Origin: a virus
Strand: one strand, 5' to 3'
DNA: 27,923 bases
Virus record (IMG/VR): IMGVR_UViG_3300024520_000403
Span: 1-27,923 of that record
Under the pieces are notes generated by a model. That model did no database searches. It worked only from the letters and a program-made list of their open reading frames with translations, and was not told the DNA's origin. Every line of letters starts with the position of its first letter. Positions within the stretch are counted from its first letter, which is position 1. Positions 16,010 to 22,978 of the stretch are shown in pieces. Made by a program: the position numbers and the translations under genes.

Positions 16010-17656
16010 TTACCCCTTTAAGTTAAAACCATCTCTTAGTTCTTCTGGTAATGACTCTGGATCGAAATAAACCTTCACATCACCTTTTGTTTTATAAACA
16101 CCAACAGAATCTACACGGTAAGGAGATGTTGACTTATTCTCCATATTGTTATCACCACCAGTAGAGTTTTGAGTATTACCTGTACCAGAAGTACCGTTAG
16201 ATTCCCCTGCCCTCGTTTTCCCTTCTACCAAACTCCCCATAGATTTGATAAGTTCCTCTTCCGTCATAGCTTCCATCAATGAAGTATCAAAGTTAAGAAG
16301 TTGATGATAGTAAATAATATTATCTTTTGTTGGAACAAATCCACCGACTGATATAATACGTTGAACCATCTTACTAACTTCATCATAAGATGCTTTATCA
16401 ATCTCACCGGCAACGATCTTAGGCATTTCATCAACAGTTAAATCAAACTCATTCATCACATTAAGTAACTGAGGTAACATGTCCTTATTAAGACCATCTT
16501 CAATAACTTTAATGTCACGTTTGATATAATGTAAGTGTGATGCATTCTTAACTTCAGCACTGTTATAACTACTAGCACCTTCACCTGTTAATGCATGTCC
16601 TGCACCCCAAACATCAAAGATAGCTTTACGTCTATTCTGAATCATTCCAGATGGATCAAACTGTCTACCGGAACCTTCTAACCCTAATAATTTAATACCA
16701 AAATCTGAAACAGAGGAGCTACCTTCTTGCAAATCACTTGGACGTACAAAGTAAGGTTGTTCTCCAGCATGAACATTAGCTGCAGTGATTAATAAATCTT
16801 GAACCATCAAATATTCAGGTGAAGTAGGATCACTATGAGCGATGTCTAATATATCTGCAGGGATAGCAAGTTCAATAATACCTGCTAAGTCTTTTGATGC
16901 TCCGTTAACTTCTAGGTCTTCTAAGAGGACTTTCTCTTTCCACAACTTGTAACAAGCTTTTAATACAGGAGTTCCGAAAGGTGTAGAGTCTGTAGCATTT
17001 TCTCCAAATAAGATAAATTTCTTACGTGGGATTAACTTATAACCTCTACCTCTTGAATTTTCATTAGGGTCAATGAATAAGTTATTATTATGATAATTTT
17101 GGAAGTACTGTGTGTTCTGTCTGGCAGCTACTATCCTTCTACCGCCATTAGTAACTTCAAAAGGTTGACTTTGATCTAAACTTGCTTGAGGTCTGTTTGC
17201 AAGTTGAGATAACTTCCACAAACCTGCATATTCACCTTTTAACTCTTTCCTATAAACTTTTTCTAGGATAGAGAAACCTTTCTCTTTAAATGTCTCAGCA
17301 TTACGAATTGTTTGTAAGAATGTCTGACCTTCTAAAGTTTCAAGATTATTCCTTACAAAATCGGCAGCAGCTTTACTCTTCTCGCTACCTTTCTTATATT
17401 TAACTGTGTACCTAGACCAAGCACCCTCAATAAGGGTGTAGTCGTAGTTAAGTACCGTACTGATAGCATCATCATACTTCATAACTTCATATGTTCTCAT
17501 ACTCTGAGGCCATTTAAGTTCGTATGGAGCTATCCTGTTAATAACATCTTGATAGAAAGAGATACCTGTAGTACCAATACCTGATCTAGGAATTCTTACA
17601 GTAGAGGCTTTCTTTTCTTTCTTAAGGGTTACTTTAGGTTTTCTTGGTTTTGACAA
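16010..17656 (-). CDS. Portal protein, DUF935/Mu gp29-like
   Basis: This 548-aa protein forms the dodecameric ring at the DNA-entry vertex. Typical portal segments are PYELKWPQSMRTYEVMKYDD, then DAISTVLNYDYTLIEGA (wing region), FLQTIRNAETFKEKGFSILE, PRKKFILFGENA, and GTPVLKACYKLWKEK. A helix-rich stem/clip region follows with VWGAGHALTGEGASSYNSAE. The C-terminal ~80 residues are low-complexity (GTSGTGNTQNSTGGDNN) before a short folded tail. The start is TTG (MSKP) with AGGAGAG 8 nt upstream. Position between terL and the protease matches standard head-gene order. Confidence 0.88.
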   Translation of the reverse strand: MSKPRKPKVTLKKEKKASTVRIPRSGIGTTGISFYQDVINRIAPYELKWPQSMRTYEVMKYDDAISTVLNYDYTLIEGAWSRYTVKYKKGSEKSKAAADFVRNNLETLEGQTFLQTIRNAETFKEKGFSILEKVYRKELKGEYAGLWKLSQLANRPQASLDQSQPFEVTNGGRRIVAARQNTQYFQNYHNNNLFIDPNENSRGRGYKLIPRKKFILFGENATDSTPFGTPVLKACYKLWKEKVLLEDLEVNGASKDLAGIIELAIPADILDIAHSDPTSPEYLMVQDLLITAANVHAGEQPYFVRPSDLQEGSSSVSDFGIKLLGLEGSGRQFDPSGMIQNRRKAIFDVWGAGHALTGEGASSYNSAEVKNASHLHYIKRDIKVIEDGLNKDMLPQLLNVMNEFDLTVDEMPKIVAGEIDKASYDEVSKMVQRIISVGGFVPTKDNIIYYHQLLNFDTSLMEAMTEEELIKSMGSLVEGKTRAGESNGTSGTGNTQNSTGGDNNMENKSTSPYRVDSVGVYKTKGDVKVYFDPESLPEELRDGFNLKG

Positions 17657-17678
17657 AGAAATACTCTCCTGAGGTGTA

Positions 17679-18317
17679 TTAACCTAACTCTTCTTTAAGT
17701 TGTAAGATCATATTAGGGAACGATTTGCTTCTTGAAAGATCGATGTTATAAGTATCTTTTACGTAAGTTTCTAATTTAAGTTTACTTCCACTTTTATCTT
17801 CTTTATCTAAGAGAGATTTTAAGAAGTCATAATCTACTTCGACAGGAGCAGGAACCTGAGATTGATCATTAAAGACAAACTCTTCTCCTGAGATAACTTC
17901 TTCAGGTTTACTTAGATCTATTTCATTAAGTTCTACTGGAGTTACAACGGGAGTTAATTGAGTAATCTCTTCTTCACTTCCCACAAATACCAATTTCTCA
18001 TTTTCAGTATCAAAACGTACTTTATCTTTTAAAAATAAAGAGAAATTAGAAACACCTGCAAATGATCTCATTGTGTCAATAGGGATACCGAAATCTTCTT
18101 CAATCTTAGGGAAGAATTTATACCATGTGTAGTAGTTCTTTAAATCTCCGTCATCCATAATAAATCTGTAATTATATAAGTACTGTGAATCACTTAATGA
18201 TAATTTCTGACCTTTAGTTTGCAACATGTCAATCAGTTTGATAAACTCACGGTAACCATAACAACGAATACGATTAACACCTTCATCATAGTAATAAAAT
18301 TTGTTTTTATTGGACAT
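17679..18317 (-). CDS. Unknown 212-aa protein between terL and portal
   Basis: I do not recognise a family. The N-terminal ~110 residues are aromatic-rich and mixed helix/strand (KFYYYDEGVNRIRCYGYREF). The middle is an acidic, Pro/Glu-rich linker. The C-terminal ~45 residues (DFLKSLLDKEDKSGSKLKLE, then SRSKSFPNMILQLKEEL) resemble short SAP/HeH-type helix-extended-loop-helix DNA-binding ends seen in phage packaging-region proteins. It is the first gene after a strong promoter and the terL terminator, so it is co-expressed with the portal. A DNA-packaging accessory role is speculative. Confidence 0.75.
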   Translation of the reverse strand: MSNKNKFYYYDEGVNRIRCYGYREFIKLIDMLQTKGQKLSLSDSQYLYNYRFIMDDGDLKNYYTWYKFFPKIEEDFGIPIDTMRSFAGVSNFSLFLKDKVRFDTENEKLVFVGSEEEITQLTPVVTPVELNEIDLSKPEEVISGEEFVFNDQSQVPAPVEVDYDFLKSLLDKEDKSGSKLKLETYVKDTYNIDLSRSKSFPNMILQLKEELG

Positions 18318-18340
18318 TTAAAGCCAATCCTCTTATAATT

Positions 18341-18365
18341 AAAAAGAAAGGGCAAAACCTGCCCT
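18341..18365 (-). terminator. Intrinsic terminator downstream of terL
   Basis: On the minus strand AGGGCA (18365-18360) pairs with TGCCCT (18354-18349) and is followed by TTTCTTTTT. It sits only a few bases past the start point of the promoter at 18374-18402, so it would end the terL message and also form the 5' end of the next one. Confidence 0.75.
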
Positions 18366-18373
18366 AATTCCGT

Positions 18374-18402
18374 ATTGTATCACAAAAGCAACATCTTATC
18401 AA
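18374..18402 (-). promoter_or_regulatory. Sigma70 promoter with extended -10 before the portal operon
   Basis: TTGATA (18402-18397), a 17-nt spacer ending in TGA, and TACAAT (18379-18374): five of six matches in each box plus the extended TGn. It lies just beyond the terL stop and reads into the 212-aa gene and portal. Confidence 0.75.
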
Positions 18403-18404
18403 TA

Positions 18405-19574
18405 TTACCTAGCTCTAAAAGTCTTAACACTTCTGTTTCCCATACTTCCCCTCATTGCTGATAGTTTAGTTTTAGTATTATTAGTCGGCATTGGGGTTGG
18501 TTTATGTGTCTTAGCTTTAACTAAGTAGTTGTAGCAACTGGCTGCTCCATCAGGGATATCATCTTTACGACTTGAAGTAGATCTCTCTCCATCAAATGTC
18601 TCCAGTTCTTTGTAGAAATGATCTAATGTCTCCTTATTAAAAGTAGATTCAACTATACTTATAAGTCCATTTTGCGCCGCAGAAGAGAATGGTTCAAATC
18701 GAGTTAATTTAGACTTATTAGAGGGTGTTGGGTCTGATTTAACTCTAAAACCTTCAGCACTGATCTTCTTTGCAATTTCACGATAAGCTGTTTGACCAGA
18801 TGCCCCAGGATCTATCGGAAGTACTACATGGCAATCATCTCCATCAATTTTAGATTGTCTTATAATACTGTTATCACGTTGTCCAGGTCTCTGGAAGACT
18901 CTCCCTTTAACCTTAGTGGCCTTATCTTCTGTCTCTGGGTCATAGTCCCCAACGATAATGAACTCTCCGTCACGGGTCTTGAGCATCTTCACAGAGGCAG
19001 TTGCATCGGGGTGTCTATTCTTATCAGATGGTTCAGAAGACGCTAAATCCCAAGCACGAGCCTCTTTACAACCAAAAGGTCTCTTATCTAGCTTATGAAG
19101 CCATTCTCTTTGGAAGTAATTAGATCCTTCAGGTTGAGCGTGCCAACATCCATCTAACAGACGCATACGGTTAACACGGCTTTGAGCTTTCAAGGCAGAG
19201 AGATATTTAGGATTGCTATTAATTAATGCTGGGTTATCAAAGATCGTTCCTCCGATAAACAAGAATGTTAAAGGTGCTACATAAACTTCCTTCCCTTCAT
19301 TCTCATTATAAACCCAACATAAATCAGGGTACTCTTTTTCTAACTCTTCAGCAGTGTCAGCAAACTTAGGCATATCATCAACAATTACAAAATGACGGAC
19401 AACTCCTAGTTTATTTTCATCAAAGTATCCTTCTTCATCAAGATACCAACTTACCCAATGATATACCCAAGATTGATAATCAGGGTTAGTTGTTGCTAAG
19501 AGGAATGAATCATTATCTGCTGCAGATCGTAACCTTCCAATCAAGTAAAGGAATTGACTTTGTTCAAAATGTGT
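18405..19574 (-). CDS. terL: Terminase large subunit, exon 3 (end of ATPase, nuclease domain)
   Basis: This exon gives residues 127-515 of spliced TerL. It opens THFEQSQFLYLIGRLRS, which continues directly from the Walker B end DEL of exon 2. FLLATTNP (about 152) is the coupling motif. The RNase H-like nuclease domain follows with candidate metal ligands D302 (ARAWDLASS), D381 (IDPGASG) and D468 (DIPDGAAS), which cut concatemeric DNA during headful or cos packaging. An apparent TTG start at 19544 is only an in-frame leucine; the true 5' boundary is the intron end at 19575 (last intron base G). The basic C-terminal tail (about residues 480-515) may dock on the portal. A terminator and a new promoter follow. 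Confidence 0.93.
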   Translation of the reverse strand, partial: THFEQSQFLYLIGRLRSAADNDSFLLATTNPDYQSWVYHWVSWYLDEEGYFDENKLGVVRHFVIVDDMPKFADTAEELEKEYPDLCWVYNENEGKEVYVAPLTFLFIGGTIFDNPALINSNPKYLSALKAQSRVNRMRLLDGCWHAQPEGSNYFQREWLHKLDKRPFGCKEARAWDLASSEPSDKNRHPDATASVKMLKTRDGEFIIVGDYDPETEDKATKVKGRVFQRPGQRDNSIIRQSKIDGDDCHVVLPIDPGASGQTAYREIAKKISAEGFRVKSDPTPSNKSKLTRFEPFSSAAQNGLISIVESTFNKETLDHFYKELETFDGERSTSSRKDDIPDGAASCYNYLVKAKTHKPTPMPTNNTKTKLSAMRGSMGNRSVKTFRAR

Positions 19575-20607
19575 CAGTTATGTTCAAAGAAGATCGCTAC
19601 ATCTTCTCCAGTTCTCTTATGAACTTCTGCATGTTTCCATACAGCTCAGACTATATCATCACCCTTTCAAGAGGGTGCTGTGCGCTTCGGTCATCAAAAG
19701 CTTATGACCTACTCTACTAACTCCTTTTCAGGGTTTTCGATAGTCGTTGCACGCCATGTTTATAAGTATAGTAATTAAAATTTTAAGTTTTTTGTTATTC
19801 TTTTATAGCTCTTTCTGTCTCTAATACTCTTAATCTTCCTGACAGTTAAAGAATTGTTAGTACTAATATTAAGTACCTCTTTATCTGTTAATCCACTAGA
19901 GATCTGATGACATATCCATTTTATAGTATTTTCTGATAACAAGTTATAATCCTTAGTACTATTAAGGTCATAGTTAAGTGTTATATTTTTGAAACAACTT
20001 TGGTTTTGTATATTCTTTACTACAGACTTACTCACCCTTTTAATCTTAGCAATGTCTATAGGTCTTGTACCTTCCATTAAGTACTGGCAGATACTTATTA
20101 CATCTCTCTCTGTAAGTTTCGTATTTGGACTGTCAGTACTAGAAGCTTTATGATGAAGTCCTGAATCATATGCATGTTGCACGTTTTCTGAGACTGTACA
20201 CCATTCAAGGTTACTTATACTATTGTTTCTTTTATTACCATCTTTATGGTTAACTACTGGTTTATTATCAATATTATGTAAAAAACTTTCAGCTAATAAC
20301 CTGTGAACATATTTAGTTTTTCTTACACCGTTGTCATTTATAATAGCAACAGTTAAGTAATTACCAAATCCAGTACCTCTTGGTATTAACGTATAATCTC
20401 TTTTTATATTAACAACATCACCATTTCTTGATATTGTATAATTACTAAAATTTTCTATAACTTTCTTCATAAGTATTTCCCCTACTGAGATTCGTGGTAT
20501 ACTTATAAACACATCGCTCAGGATTACCTCCAACATAACTTGGTAAGGCTTCCCCTGAATTCACACAGTTTTCGATGTACATTACTGTACAAAGGCTCTA
20601 CAAATTA
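19575..20607 (-). mobile_element. Group I intron 2 in terL, carrying an HNH homing endonuclease
   Basis: The 1033-nt insertion splits codons L126 and T127. Exon 2 ends ...GAGCTT and the intron ends ...AACTG. P1 forms between exon GCUU and intron GAGC with the required U-G wobble at the 5' splice site, extended by UA/UA. Core elements are P (AATTCAGGGGAAG), Q (GTAATCCTGAGC), R (CAACGACTATC) and S (GATATAGTCTGAG), with P7 pairing GACTA/TAGTC (19745-19741 with 19653-19649). A P9 hairpin CTGTATG-GAAA-CATGCAG (19644-19627) follows. The last base is the omega G. The S-P9 region resembles that of intron 1, so the two introns are related. Confidence 0.93.
19775..20470 (-). CDS. Intron-encoded HNH homing endonuclease (NUMOD4-HNH type)
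   Basis: The 231-aa protein begins at ATG 20470 (MKKVIENF), preceded by AGGGGA; an upstream TTG extension would read through intron core sequence and is unlikely. Residues ~5-30 (YTISRNGDVVNIKRD) are a NUMOD4-like element. Residues ~56-100 are the HNH_3 nuclease: H56, NHKDGNKRNN with H75 and D77, then NLEWCT at 88-92. Two C-terminal helix-turn-helix-like repeats (about 118-163 and 178-224; TERDVISICQYLMEG and SENTIKWICHQISSG) should bind DNA, similar to NUMOD/HTH arms. By analogy with I-HmuI-type enzymes it nicks or cuts intronless terL alleles to spread the intron. Confidence 0.93.
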   Translation of the reverse strand: MKKVIENFSNYTISRNGDVVNIKRDYTLIPRGTGFGNYLTVAIINDNGVRKTKYVHRLLAESFLHNIDNKPVVNHKDGNKRNNSISNLEWCTVSENVQHAYDSGLHHKASSTDSPNTKLTERDVISICQYLMEGTRPIDIAKIKRVSKSVVKNIQNQSCFKNITLNYDLNSTKDYNLLSENTIKWICHQISSGLTDKEVLNISTNNSLTVRKIKSIRDRKSYKRITKNLKF

Positions 20608-20904
20608 AAGCTCATCGAACCCGATCGCGGAGTATTGGAGACCCTGATGGTTCTTTTCTGCATCTTGCTCATGTTCAATATGAGTAAATTCAATACTACC
20701 TGCACCATTAAAAGTAACCTTCATTGGCTGCTCTTTAGATCTTATACCAATAGGTTTGTACAGTTTCTTAGCTTCTGTAAATAAACCACCTGCAGCTTTT
20801 AAAGGAGGGGATGTTCTTCGAAAGATTACCCCTTCGAAATTATCATCAGTTGCTGCATAATAACCTACTTTGTTTAAAAGAAGTCTACTCTTACCACTAC
20901 CTGC
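20608..20904 (-). CDS. terL: Terminase large subunit, exon 2 (ATPase core)
   Basis: Exactly 99 codons, giving spliced residues 28-126. The exon opens AGSGKSRLLL, completing the Walker A loop begun by exon 1 (GGA|AGSGKS), and closes with YSAIGFDEL, the Walker B motif with acidic D124 and E125. VIFRRTSPPL contains the arginine segment usual for TerL. The ATG at 20907 looks like a start but its G is the last base of intron 1, so it is not the initiation codon. A TAA three bases past the exon end belongs to intron 2. The exon is in phase at both ends. Confidence 0.93.
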
Positions 20905-21151
20905 CATAATGGTTAAATGTTACAGTGCAACCGTCTCCGCTACACCTCTGTATGTTTCTATACAGATCAGATCATATCTTCATCCTTTCTCATAAAAGGA
21001 GCCTCACGTTTCGAATCTACTTAGACCCTACGAGCACAATGCTCTGATCGTTACACCCATGAATTTAATCATTCGGCTCGGTATTGCCCTCATCTCAATG
21101 TTAGGGGTTCCACCGAATTAGCGAGGTTTAAAGGCACCACAGGAATTATTT
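20905..21151 (-). ncRNA. Group I intron 1 in terL (247 nt, ORF-less)
   Basis: This self-splicing ribozyme lies between the codons for A27 and A28 inside the Walker A motif. P1: exon GGCGCU pairs with intron GGUGCC, six pairs ending in the diagnostic U-G at the splice site. P (AATTCGGTGGAACCC) and Q (GGGCAATACCGAGCC) form the P4 region. R and S contribute GATCAGA (21049-21043) and TCTGATC (20971-20965) for P7. The P8 loop contains TCCTTT/AAAGGA. P9 is CTGTAT-AGAAAC-ATACAG (20965-20948). The 3' end is ATTATG with terminal G. It would depend on the host, or on the intron 2 enzyme, for mobility. Confidence 0.92.
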
Positions 21152-21232
21152 AGCGCCACCGTAAATCATCACATCTACATTTGTAAGAGCTGCTAACTCT
21201 TGTTTACCCTTTTGAGGTGCTAATACACTCAT
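21152..21232 (-). CDS. terL: Terminase large subunit, exon 1 (N-terminus to first half of Walker A)
   Basis: 27 codons, MSVLAPQKGKQELAALTNVD then VMIYGGA, ending on the U before intron 1. AGAAGAGAA precedes the ATG at 21232. The exon overlaps the last 29 bases of the upstream 116-aa gene in another frame. Read without splicing it continues one codon to a TAA, so an unspliced message would give only a 28-aa peptide. Joined to exons 2 and 3 it yields 515 aa, a normal TerL length, with no frame correction. Confidence 0.92.
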
Positions 21233-21554
21233 TATTATTCTCTTCTAGTTTATCAAGCAGTTCATATACTGGTATGTCTAAGTTTTTAATAACTTTAGCT
21301 ATAGATTCTATTTTCCTGTGTTTAGATTCTGATGGGTCATGACTCTTATAGTACCTAACCACATCATAACTTTCTTTAGGATCAAGATGTTCAAAGAAGT
21401 AATCATGTGCCTCTTGAACCGTAATTAAATCTAACTTAAGCTTACATAAGATATAAGCAACCTCATTGAAGCTTTCACCTGTGTCAATTTCTAAAAGAAA
21501 CTTTTGATCTAATGTATGTATTCCCCCAGACTCTTGTTCGTATATAAAATTCAT
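21204..21554 (-). CDS. Unknown 116-aa protein overlapping terL exon 1
   Basis: A mostly helical, charged protein (FLLEIDTGESFNEVAYILCK, then VRYYKSHDPSESKHRKIES) with no motif I can assign. It overlaps the gene upstream by ATGA and runs 29 nt into terL exon 1, so translation is coupled to both. GGGAGG precedes its start. The small terminase subunit often sits in this position, but I see no clear helix-turn-helix, so a TerS role is only possible. The AT-hook protein at 23394-23729 is the better TerS candidate. Confidence 0.75.
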   Translation of the reverse strand: MNFIYEQESGGIHTLDQKFLLEIDTGESFNEVAYILCKLKLDLITVQEAHDYFFEHLDPKESYDVVRYYKSHDPSESKHRKIESIAKVIKNLDIPVYELLDKLEENNNECISTSKG

Positions 21555-21856
21555 ACTAAACCTCCCTTAAGTTTATCCTTCAACAAATACCCTTCCAACA
21601 ACCAAATCTTTTCCCTAGCATTCTTCTTAGCTATATCTTTACCAATCTCTTCATTAAAATTCTCAGGAGAGACACAATTACTTTCACCTGAAATTTTAAA
21701 TCCATTCTTAAGGGTCAATAGACATACCATAAATGTAGTGTTTGGGAAAACGTAATAGTCCTCATTGACAATACATGAATCAATGTAATCTGGGGTTAAT
21801 CTTGGTGCGTTGAGATTCTTATCTTGGATCTTTCTTTCAAGTTCCTGTTCGTTCAT
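21551..21856 (-). CDS. Gp49/Gp66-family phage protein
   Basis: This 101-aa protein has the core TFMVCLLTLKNGFKISGESN, then CVSPENFNEEIGKDIAKKNA and REKIWLLEGYLLKDKL. This pattern (strand, NGF..GES.CV.P.NF, EIG..IA...A..K.W...G..L) is the small phage Gp49/66-type domain found in many tailed phages. Its biochemical function is not established as far as I know. It is coupled to the next gene by ATGA and follows the 50-aa gene by two bases. Confidence 0.8.
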   Translation of the reverse strand: MNEQELERKIQDKNLNAPRLTPDYIDSCIVNEDYYVFPNTTFMVCLLTLKNGFKISGESNCVSPENFNEEIGKDIAKKNAREKIWLLEGYLLKDKLKGGLV

Positions 21857-21858
21857 TA

Positions 21859-22011
21859 TTATTCTCTTATTTGTTTATCCATTACAACACTCATAAGCGT
21901 TCTTTTTGGATTGAAATCATTACCCTTTACATAAGATAATCTGAAGTATTTATACTTAGTTATAAGATTCTCTAATCTCTTGAAAGGCTTATCAGATTTC
22001 ATTCTAAGCAT
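21859..22011 (-). CDS. Small basic protein, 50 aa
   Basis: A short frame (MLRMKSDKPFKRLENLITKY, then YFRLSYVKGNDFNPKRTLMS) fills an otherwise empty 170-nt gap in a tightly packed operon and stops two bases before the next start. It is rich in Lys/Arg and aromatic residues, with an ordered helix-strand look. The upstream purine stretch GAAGAAGATAACC is a weak Shine-Dalgarno. It overlaps an 8-codon frame (MTEEDNHA) that begins in the ATGA junction of the preceding gene. I assign no function. Confidence 0.5.
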   Translation of the reverse strand: MLRMKSDKPFKRLENLITKYKYFRLSYVKGNDFNPKRTLMSVVMDKQIRE

Positions 22012-22026
22012 GGTTATCTTCTTCTG

Positions 22027-22242
22027 TCATTTATTCGCCCACTCATACAACTCATCACAATTATTAAAATCAGGAATCTTAATGAACCCCTGCTTTGCCT
22101 TCTCTTGTAATTCTTCTAAATATTTGATTGCCTCTTTAGTATCAACTTCAAAAGTAACCACACCTTCAGAGGTGATAGGATTTTTAAGAATAACTTTATC
22201 CGCTGCAATTTGTGCATGTTCTTGTATTGTTTTACTTTCCAT
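22027..22242 (-). CDS. Unknown 71-aa protein, first gene of the terL operon
   Basis: A small acidic protein (MESKTIQEHAQIAADKVILK...EAIKYLEELQEKAKQG) with a helix, a strand (EGVVTFEVD) and a second helix. An excellent Shine-Dalgarno (TTAGGAGGCAATA) lies before the ATG. It is the first gene after the strong terminator at 22273-22308, so it probably leads the transcript that runs through the Gp49-like gene to terL. No family recognised. Confidence 0.75.
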   Translation of the reverse strand: MESKTIQEHAQIAADKVILKNPITSEGVVTFEVDTKEAIKYLEELQEKAKQGFIKIPDFNNCDELYEWANK

Positions 22243-22272
22243 TATTGCCTCCTAATATATTAAATTTGTTAT

Positions 22273-22308
22273 AAAAAAGCCCCAGCACAAACAAGTGTAC
22301 TAGGGCTT
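22273..22308 (-). terminator. Strong intrinsic terminator after the thermonuclease gene
   Basis: On the minus strand a 13-bp stem (22308-22296 with 22289-22277, two G-U wobbles) closes a CTTGTT loop and is followed by TTTTTT. Confidence 0.92.
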
Positions 22309-22333
22309 CTACAGAGACAAAACAGACACAATG

Positions 22334-22370
22334 GTGTCCATACATCTCAAAATGTGCCCACTATGGACAC
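22334..22370. repeat. 9-bp inverted repeat, possible operator or RNA hairpin
   Basis: GTGTCCATA (22334-22342) and TATGGACAC (22362-22370) are perfect inverted arms 19 nt apart, between the thermonuclease stop and the terminator. It forms a stem in the minus-strand 3' UTR or could bind a dimeric protein. Confidence 0.5.
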
Positions 22371-22387
22371 TATAATAGCCATCTTGA

Positions 22388-22424
22388 TACAAGGAAGGAG
22401 AGAGGAGAGAGAGGAAACCTTGTA
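22388..22424. repeat. Polypurine/polypyrimidine tract enclosed by a 7-bp inverted repeat
   Basis: TACAAGG (22388-22394) and CCTTGTA (22418-22424) enclose a 23-nt block of only A and G on the plus strand, built from GGAGAGA-type units. In minus-strand RNA the loop would be all C and U. It lies just downstream of the thermonuclease stop. Confidence 0.55.
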
Positions 22425-22449
22425 CGGATGATCTTATTATTCTTAACAG

Positions 22450-22794
22450 TTAATACTCTTTAAAAACAGCATAACCTTTTTCTACTAAATCTGTACTAAC
22501 ATCAAGTCCATCTAAATAAATATCAGCTATTAACCTTCCATATTTACCAGTCTTATCTTTAAATGTCTGTACAACAACTTCTTTACCCAGTATCATACCA
22601 CTTAGGTAATGCTCTGATTCTAATCCAAAAGGTCTTTCTTCGCCTCTAATCTCAGGAGCATCTATTCCAGCAAGTCTTACTTTTACTTTATGTTTCCATA
22701 TACCTAAACCTAAGTCGATTGAGAGTGTTACTGTGTCTCCGTCATAAACATCTGTGACTAGTGCTTTGTAAACGTATAGTTCTACTTGTTCCAT
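22450..22794 (-). CDS. Thermonuclease (staphylococcal nuclease-like, SNase)
   Basis: This 114-aa protein has the compact OB-fold SNase pattern: VTDVYDGDTVTLSIDLG, then VRLAGIDAPEIRGEERPFG with Arg40, Asp45 and Glu48, and KTGKYGRLIADIY with Arg87. These correspond to the catalytic Arg35, Asp40, Glu43 and Arg87 of the S. aureus enzyme. It hydrolyses DNA and RNA with Ca2+. It has no signal peptide, so it is probably cytoplasmic, in line with host DNA breakdown or DNA processing; that use is inferred. It is shorter than the mature S. aureus nuclease but keeps all catalytic residues. AAGGA lies about 12 nt before the start. Confidence 0.9.
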   Translation of the reverse strand: MEQVELYVYKALVTDVYDGDTVTLSIDLGLGIWKHKVKVRLAGIDAPEIRGEERPFGLESEHYLSGMILGKEVVVQTFKDKTGKYGRLIADIYLDGLDVSTDLVEKGYAVFKEY

Positions 22795-22929
22795 TTGAAT
22801 TACTTTAATCCTTATAAAAAGAAAACATCATAACCATTCCCGAGGGAGAATAATAAAACTTCCTCGCAAGATCTAATTTATAGAAGGATGCACTTCTTTG
22901 GTTCTATTATCTTTGTTTGCTATGATGTT

Positions 22930-22968
22930 AAAAAAGAACCTCTCCGTTAACCTTCTAAGAGGAAGAGG
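22930..22968 (-). terminator. Terminator of the tRNA-Trp-like transcript
   Basis: On the minus strand CCTCTTCC pairs with GGAGAGG (one bulged T) around an internal loop that can itself fold, followed by TTCTTTTTT. It lies 10 nt past the encoded CCA end of the tRNA-like sequence. Confidence 0.75.
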
Positions 22969-22978
22969 CCGTGTTAAA

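Noticed and set aside
20471-20536. A longer N-terminus for the homing endonuclease from 20536
   Set aside because: The extension lies on intron core sequence and has no ribosome site, while ATG 20470 has AGGGGA upstream and starts at the NUMOD4-like segment.
20605-20907. A stand-alone 100-aa P-loop protein beginning at ATG 20907
   Set aside because: It is TerL exon 2 plus the last intron bases; exon 1 with GGA and exon 3 with THF complete it in frame.
21204-21554. Calling the 116-aa protein the small terminase subunit by position alone
   Set aside because: No DNA-binding motif is evident, and the AT-hook protein at 23394-23729 fits better.
21980-22255. A plus-strand 91-aa hydrophobic frame
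   Set aside because: It is antisense to the 71-aa gene, which has a strong Shine-Dalgarno; the hydrophobicity is a reverse-strand artefact.
22388-22424. Polypurine tract as a retroelement primer site
   Set aside because: No reverse transcriptase or long terminal repeats anywhere in the window.
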